Below, in pieces: positions 5,424 through 9,060 of a stretch of DNA of 9,060 nt. The stretch lies in NCBI GenBank assembly GCA_018399295.1, contig JAGYOO010000037.1, positions 1-9,060 on the forward strand. The letters are read 5' to 3'. Both the position numbers and the translations under genes were made by a program. Every line of letters begins with the position of its first letter. The stretch's first letter is position 1. Under the pieces are notes generated by a model, which searched no databases, was not told the DNA's origin, and worked only from the letters and a program-made list of their open reading frames with translations. The DNA is from Candidatus Omnitrophota bacterium. Lineage in GTDB: Bacteria > Omnitrophota > Gorgyraeia > B26-G9.

Positions 5424-5515
5424 GCGATTTTCGAAATTTTTTTTTCGTTTTTAAGGAAAAAGGCCGGAAGGTAACCTGATGGACCGCAGGCCGAACTTAT
5501 TCGGAACGATTTTTT

Positions 5516-6010
5516 TTAAATTTCTATAATTTTTGAACGGAGCCGTTTAATCAGAAGAACCATTACCAGTCCGGCAAGAAGCGGCACGATTACCGGCGGC
5601 CAGAAGCCAGTTGCCCTGTAGATATTCCCCAGCGGTTCGATCAATGACGCGTTTTCCGCTTGCCCGGACTCCAGCATCCAAAGCTCCCAGGCAGTCAGGG
5701 CCGAGACCAGCGGAAAGACGATCAGGGTTAAGACAGTAAGCCGGTTAAGTCTTTGCAGTTTAAGATCAGGCGGCGCGGATTCGAAGCTTTCATAGACCCT
5801 GTCTTCGGCCCGGCTGCGGCGGAACAGGCCGAAATTATACCTTGAGAGCAGAAACAGCATGACCGCCAGCCCCAGGGAAAAGACTTTACCCACCATGTCC
5901 ACGTCCGACATCAGAGATACGGCCAGCAGCGTTACTCCGGCCAGAGACAGGACAATACTTTTACCCAGGTAAAACCGTCTTGCCGCCACACAGCTTTTCA
6001 TTCGATTCAC
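5516..6010 (-). CDS. Four-helix integral membrane protein of unknown function
   Basis: Residues 17-35, 40-57, 91-112 and 138-154 are strongly hydrophobic and predicted to span the membrane. A basic and acidic loop (62-88, RRSRAED...) between helices 2 and 3 probably faces the cytoplasm, and the C-terminus is basic (KRLRSK). The GTG start at 6010 overlaps the preceding gene's stop in GTGA, which argues for translational coupling; an ATG nine bases later (6001) would remove three residues and is an equally good choice, since neither has a clear ribosome binding site. It is the last gene of the four-gene operon; no convincing intrinsic terminator follows. I do not recognise the family. Confidence 0.85.
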   Translation of the reverse strand: MNRMKSCVAARRFYLGKSIVLSLAGVTLLAVSLMSDVDMVGKVFSLGLAVMLFLLSRYNFGLFRRSRAEDRVYESFESAPPDLKLQRLNRLTVLTLIVFPLVSALTAWELWMLESGQAENASLIEPLGNIYRATGFWPPVIVPLLAGLVMVLLIKRLRSKIIEI

Positions 6011-6435
6011 TCGGAAAAATCAAACAGAGAACCGGCCCCCTGCTGCTGTTTGGCATCCAGGATAACCTTCATGGCCTTTTGATTCAGATCCTCGATGCGG
6101 GCAAGATCCTGCTCAGTCAGTGATTGGCCGCCGCCCTTGATCAATCTGCCGTACAGAGACTCCAGTTCTTTGGCCTCTTCCGGAGAAAGATTTTCCGCTA
6201 CCTCTTTTACCATTGACGCCAATTCATTCTGTTCTTTGGCAGAAAGACTGTTCTTTTGATTATTCACATCCTCCCCAAACTGCCTGAAATCCGGAGTCTG
6301 CCAATTCGGCCCCTGCGAAACTTCCTTGTCGAATCCGCGCAACCGAGTTGTTTTGGTCTGGGCAGCCGCGGCCGAAGCTATCAGACACAGACCGAAGGTA
6401 AGAACACTCAGGCTCAATAATTTCTTTCTGTTCAT
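6007..6435 (-). CDS. Small secreted helical protein of unknown function
   Basis: The 142-residue product begins with a Sec signal peptide (1-25, NRKK start, hydrophobic core, cleavage near AAAA|Q). The mature part starts with a polar stretch (30-60) and then has two long predicted helices (63-99 and 105-132) rich in Glu, Lys, Leu and Gln, with an SLSAKEQ / SLTEQ repeated N-cap pattern that suggests a helical hairpin. A frame extends to a TTG at 6453 overlapping the previous stop, but AAGGAG lies 6 bases before the ATG at 6435, which also begins a normal signal peptide, so I chose that start. The gene lies 14 bases after the lipoprotein gene and overlaps the next gene by four bases. No family recognised. 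Confidence 0.83.
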   Translation of the reverse strand: MNRKKLLSLSVLTFGLCLIASAAAAQTKTTRLRGFDKEVSQGPNWQTPDFRQFGEDVNNQKNSLSAKEQNELASMVKEVAENLSPEEAKELESLYGRLIKGGGQSLTEQDLARIEDLNQKAMKVILDAKQQQGAGSLFDFSE

Positions 6436-6449
6436 CAGTCTCTCCTTGT

Positions 6450-7019
6450 TCAATCTTCTTTGTTTTCGCTTATTTCTTCTTCTACCTCAACCTCTTCGAT
6501 CAGCTCCTTATCTTTCAGTTCGCTATCCTCGGGCGGCTCGGTGGCCTCTTCCAGCATACTGGGATCCCACAACACCGCGTAAGTCAGCCCGGACACCACC
6601 TTCTTTCCTTCCTCTTCAGAAACAACACCAAGAAAAGGATCAGCCTCCAACAGACCAAGTTTCAGCCCGGCCCGTAAAAAGTAGCTCTGTCCCGGCTGCA
6701 GATTGAAATTTCTGGCCGGGTCCTTCCCGGTGGGATGATCAATGGAGATAGTTACCTTCCCGGGTTTGGCTTCGTACACAAAATAGGTCCCGCTGTTCAG
6801 TCCGCCGATCCGTTTACCATTAGCGTTTATGTATATTCCCCGGGCCGATCCCACGAACTGTTCTTCCCGGAAAATATAAATAATACCTTTACCCGTCTCT
6901 TCCGACGGGGAGTAAGGCTCGGGTTTTTTTACCAGGTCCAAAGTCTTCGATGTGGCGCAGCCGGAGATGAAACAGATCATCAGGACAGCCGCGGCAGTTA
7001 ATAAGCCTCTTTTAATCAT
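6450..7019 (-). CDS. DUF2846-like lipoprotein
   Basis: Residues 1-20 form a lipoprotein signal peptide ending in ISGC, so Cys21 should be lipidated; Ala at +2 favours outer-membrane sorting in Lol-type systems. Residues about 44-116 match the DUF2846 pattern: GIIYIFREEQFVGSARGIY, NGKRIGGLNSGTYFVYEAKPG and a YFLR strand, a small beta-rich domain found in lipoproteins of unknown role. The C-terminal 35 residues (from about 156) are strongly acidic, with runs of Glu and Asp, which is unusual for the family and suggests metal or basic-partner binding. AGGAGG stands 11 bases before the ATG, a little far. It is the second gene of the operon, 36 bases after the gene at 7056. Confidence 0.88.
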   Translation of the reverse strand: MIKRGLLTAAAVLMICFISGCATSKTLDLVKKPEPYSPSEETGKGIIYIFREEQFVGSARGIYINANGKRIGGLNSGTYFVYEAKPGKVTISIDHPTGKDPARNFNLQPGQSYFLRAGLKLGLLEADPFLGVVSEEEGKKVVSGLTYAVLWDPSMLEEATEPPEDSELKDKELIEEVEVEEEISENKED

Positions 7020-7055
7020 CAGTTTTCTTTCCTCCTTTTAAGCGGCAACAAGTCA

Positions 7056-8114
7056 TTACCGGCGTTCTGCTTCCGTTGGTTCCGGATCAGATGGTTCCTT
7101 CTGGATAAAAAGATTGTTCAGCCGGGCAAAGTCATTGATCACAGAGTTGCCGAATCCACCGGTAAAGCGGCCAATCACCGGAGTTGACAAAAATCCGATT
7201 AACTGTCTCCTGGCCCAAAGATCGTCCGGATGGCGCTCAACGTATTCCTGGTTCATCTCGATCAGCTCCCACAAAACCCGGTTATACTCGTCATTGGGTA
7301 TCACGGACCAATTAGAGGCCCCATGGTTCCTCATCTGATCGAGAGTCCGCCATTGTAAAAAGGCAGTATGACTAACCGGTGAATATGTCTTTCGACGGAT
7401 GAATTCGTCCAGCAGCTCCAGCACCTGTTCTTCTCCGGCTCCTCCGCCAAGCGGACTGTCCATTATCATGTAACAATACACTATCCGGACCAGGATACTG
7501 CCTTCCGGCGGCTGAGCCTTGTATTTTAAAAAAAGCGCGTTCAGGATATTCACACACTCTTGGTAATCACGATTATAAATACAGAACAGGGCCTGATTGA
7601 AACTTTCCCGGTCCCTGGCATCACTAAAAAGTTTTATCTCTTCTTTCTGCAGGTCAAAACTATCCATAACAGGAATATCCAGGTATCTCTCCGCCTTGGC
7701 CGCCAGCTGATCCTGATAATCCCTTATCCGATCGTGAAATTCCTGAAACTCTTTTTCTCTCGTCTTACCATCTTTAGCGAGGATTCCATCGCAGTTCTTC
7801 AACAGCCTGTCAACAACCGCCTTCAATGCCGGCTTCAGCATTACAAGTTCGGGTGACAGTTCCAACACCTCCAGATCCTGATTCAGCTTCCGCAAGCTGC
7901 TTATATTCTCCTCCGGTTCGACAGCGGGCCAATCACCCGGCCGGGCCATATAGTAGAGCCGCAGATCATTTTCAATTATCTGGATCTGTTTATTGATGAA
8001 TTCAAGACGAATGATATCCTTTTCCCGGAGACTTAACCCTGAAGCAGAAGCAAGACCGTTGAACAGGCCAGCTGACAGAAAAGCTATTATCAAGAAGCCG
8101 CACACTCTAAACAT
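7056..8114 (-). CDS. Secreted helical, possibly TPR-like protein of unknown function
   Basis: The 352-residue product starts with a signal peptide (MFRVCGFLIIAF..., cleavage near ASA|SG at 22-25). The rest is nearly all predicted helix. Residues about 165-215 (ESFNQALFCIYNRDYQECVNILNALF) have the spacing of a TPR-type helix pair, a protein-binding repeat, and residues 70-145 look like long helical hairpins rich in Leu, Lys and Glu. The frame is open upstream to a TTG at 8150, but the extension adds nothing resembling a leader and the ATG at 8114 starts a normal signal peptide, so I prefer it, though no Shine-Dalgarno is visible. It is the first gene of the minus-strand operon and is divergent from the membrane gene at 8282. 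I do not recognise the family. Confidence 0.83.
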   Translation of the reverse strand: MFRVCGFLIIAFLSAGLFNGLASASGLSLREKDIIRLEFINKQIQIIENDLRLYYMARPGDWPAVEPEENISSLRKLNQDLEVLELSPELVMLKPALKAVVDRLLKNCDGILAKDGKTREKEFQEFHDRIRDYQDQLAAKAERYLDIPVMDSFDLQKEEIKLFSDARDRESFNQALFCIYNRDYQECVNILNALFLKYKAQPPEGSILVRIVYCYMIMDSPLGGGAGEEQVLELLDEFIRRKTYSPVSHTAFLQWRTLDQMRNHGASNWSVIPNDEYNRVLWELIEMNQEYVERHPDDLWARRQLIGFLSTPVIGRFTGGFGNSVINDFARLNNLFIQKEPSDPEPTEAERR

Positions 8115-8236
8115 GTACTTTATTATTAAAGAAACAAACCCGATTGGCAAGGATTTTCATTCATTCCCCGACCAAAAATCCGGACAAAGCGAAAAAGATC
8201 AGAAAATCAAAGAAAAGAGCACTTTTATAAAAAATT

Positions 8237-8249
8237 GTTTAATTTAAAC
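8237..8249. promoter_or_regulatory. AT-rich palindrome in the divergent intergenic region
   Basis: GTTTAA-T-TTAAAC sits within the 167 bases between two divergent genes, next to weak -10-like words (TATAAG at 8250-8255 on plus, TTATAA words on both strands). It may be an operator shared by both directions, or chance in AT-rich DNA. I could not identify a convincing -35/-10 pair for either gene. Confidence 0.35.
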
Positions 8250-8281
8250 TATAAGTCACAAGAGAAAGGAGTAAAGAAAAA

Positions 8282-9060
8282 ATGGAAAACTTATCTTATT
8301 TTTTTTCTTTCCTGCTCACGATTCCTGTAATTCTCGCGGTACATGTAACCCTTTTTATGATCGGTCTGGCCCTGGGAATGGAGAATCCGGCCCATTTTAT
8401 CGGCAAGAAACAATCTCCACGGTCAACAACATGGTCGATTTTTTCCAGCGTCATCGCTGTCTTTTTCGGCGGAATTTTACTCAGCTGGATGACCGGCGTA
8501 TCCGGCGCGGAAGCCGGCATTTTTCTTGGCTTACTCGCCTGGAGCGGGTTTCTGGTATCCAGCATCTTCCTGCTTACCCTGGGGATGGGAAAAACCGTCA
8601 GCGGCCCCATTTCAATGACAATGGCCCTCACAATCGCCATTCGTCAGAAGGCATGGAAGGCGTTTCAAGCAAAACTGAGAATTGACAGCCTCAATAAATC
8701 TCTGCAACCAGAGCTAAAACCCGAGCAGCTGAATGAAGTCCAGCAACCGCGGGTGCAGAAGAATCTCGAAGAATCCCTGAGGGAGATCCTCAATCAGGGA
8801 CAGGAGCAGGAACAGGCACAACCCCAGCAAACCGTAGTTTCCATCCTGGAAAGCCAGGCACATCTAAATCCGAATCAGGCTCAGAGCGCGGCAAACAAGT
8901 TGCTGGCCGGAGCGCAGGCGGTGGAAATGGCCGGCGACCTCGTCCCGGGACTTTCAATAGAAGAAACATTTCGATTGTTAAAGAGTTCAGCCATCTGGAC
9001 AATCGCCATGCTGCTGCTGTCGCTTCTGGCGGGAATCGCCGGCGGAATCAGCGGGGTACG
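8282..9060 (+). CDS. Multi-pass membrane protein with a Gln-rich soluble insert, 3'-truncated at the window edge
   Basis: The frame runs 259 codons from the ATG and leaves the window open. AAAGGAG lies 10 bases before the start. Hydrophobic segments at residues 9-32, 51-70 and 77-101 are membrane helices; residue 105-120 is a weaker hydrophobic stretch. From about 121 to 232 the chain is soluble, with charged helices, a Gln-rich tract (171-183, QGQEQEQAQPQQ) and an Asn/Gln/Ala-rich segment (195-215). A further helix begins at 236 (SAIWTIAMLLLSLLAGIAGG). The pattern of Gly-rich C-terminal helices resembles transporter-like or scaffold membrane proteins, but I recognise no family. It is transcribed away from the envelope operon and may be functionally linked to it, which is inference from position only. 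Confidence 0.82.
   Translation, partial: MENLSYFFSFLLTIPVILAVHVTLFMIGLALGMENPAHFIGKKQSPRSTTWSIFSSVIAVFFGGILLSWMTGVSGAEAGIFLGLLAWSGFLVSSIFLLTLGMGKTVSGPISMTMALTIAIRQKAWKAFQAKLRIDSLNKSLQPELKPEQLNEVQQPRVQKNLEESLREILNQGQEQEQAQPQQTVVSILESQAHLNPNQAQSAANKLLAGAQAVEMAGDLVPGLSIEETFRLLKSSAIWTIAMLLLSLLAGIAGGISGV

Noticed and set aside
5440..5515. Possible intrinsic terminator after the four-gene operon
   Set aside because: GGCC/GGCC with an unpaired interior before TTTTT and a 5-pair CCGAA/TTCGG hairpin are both too weak to call; transcription may instead end by another mechanism.

Overview
The window reads as a chromosomal segment from an uncultured, probably Gram-negative bacterium of intermediate GC content. 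Signs of a two-membrane envelope are a lipoprotein with a lipobox and no inner-membrane retention Asp at +2, several Sec signal peptides, and a membrane-anchored small heat-shock protein. The Ser-Cys-Leu-Ala-Pro-Ser sequence just after the signal peptide of the phosphoglucose-isomerase-like protein, and the habit of putting secretion signals on enzyme-like domains, remind me of Omnitrophota (OP3). That placement is recollection-based inference with low to moderate confidence.

Layout, left to right. (1) 1-1053, minus: a 3'-truncated secreted protein with one DxDGDGxxD calcium-loop motif and a Gln/Glu-rich coiled coil. (2) 1054-1388: intergenic, with two perfect palindromes of a dispersed family and a strong intrinsic terminator for the next gene. 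(3) 1389-3485, minus: a 698-residue protein with a signal peptide and a complete phosphoglucose isomerase (PGI) domain of the type found in transaldolase/PGI fusions, driven by a near-consensus sigma70-type promoter. (4) 3486-4341: about 850 bases without a credible gene, packed with hairpins, short word repeats and a third copy of the palindrome. (5) 4342-5374, minus: a MerR/HspR-like regulator followed by a membrane-anchored Hsp20, apparently one stress operon with its own promoter and terminator. (6) 5516-8114, minus: four tightly packed envelope genes (secreted helical protein, DUF2846-like lipoprotein, small secreted helical protein, four-helix membrane protein), very likely one operon. 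(7) 8282-9060, plus: a divergent multi-pass membrane protein running off the right edge.

Functionally the window is dominated by envelope proteins. The HspR-like/Hsp20 pair suggests envelope proteostasis under heat-shock-type control. The four-gene operon and the divergent membrane gene may build or service an envelope structure, but I recognise no known system there. The most unusual items are the apparently exported, catalytically complete PGI, the membrane-tethered Hsp20 paired with an HspR-like regulator, and the palindrome family with compensatory arm changes.
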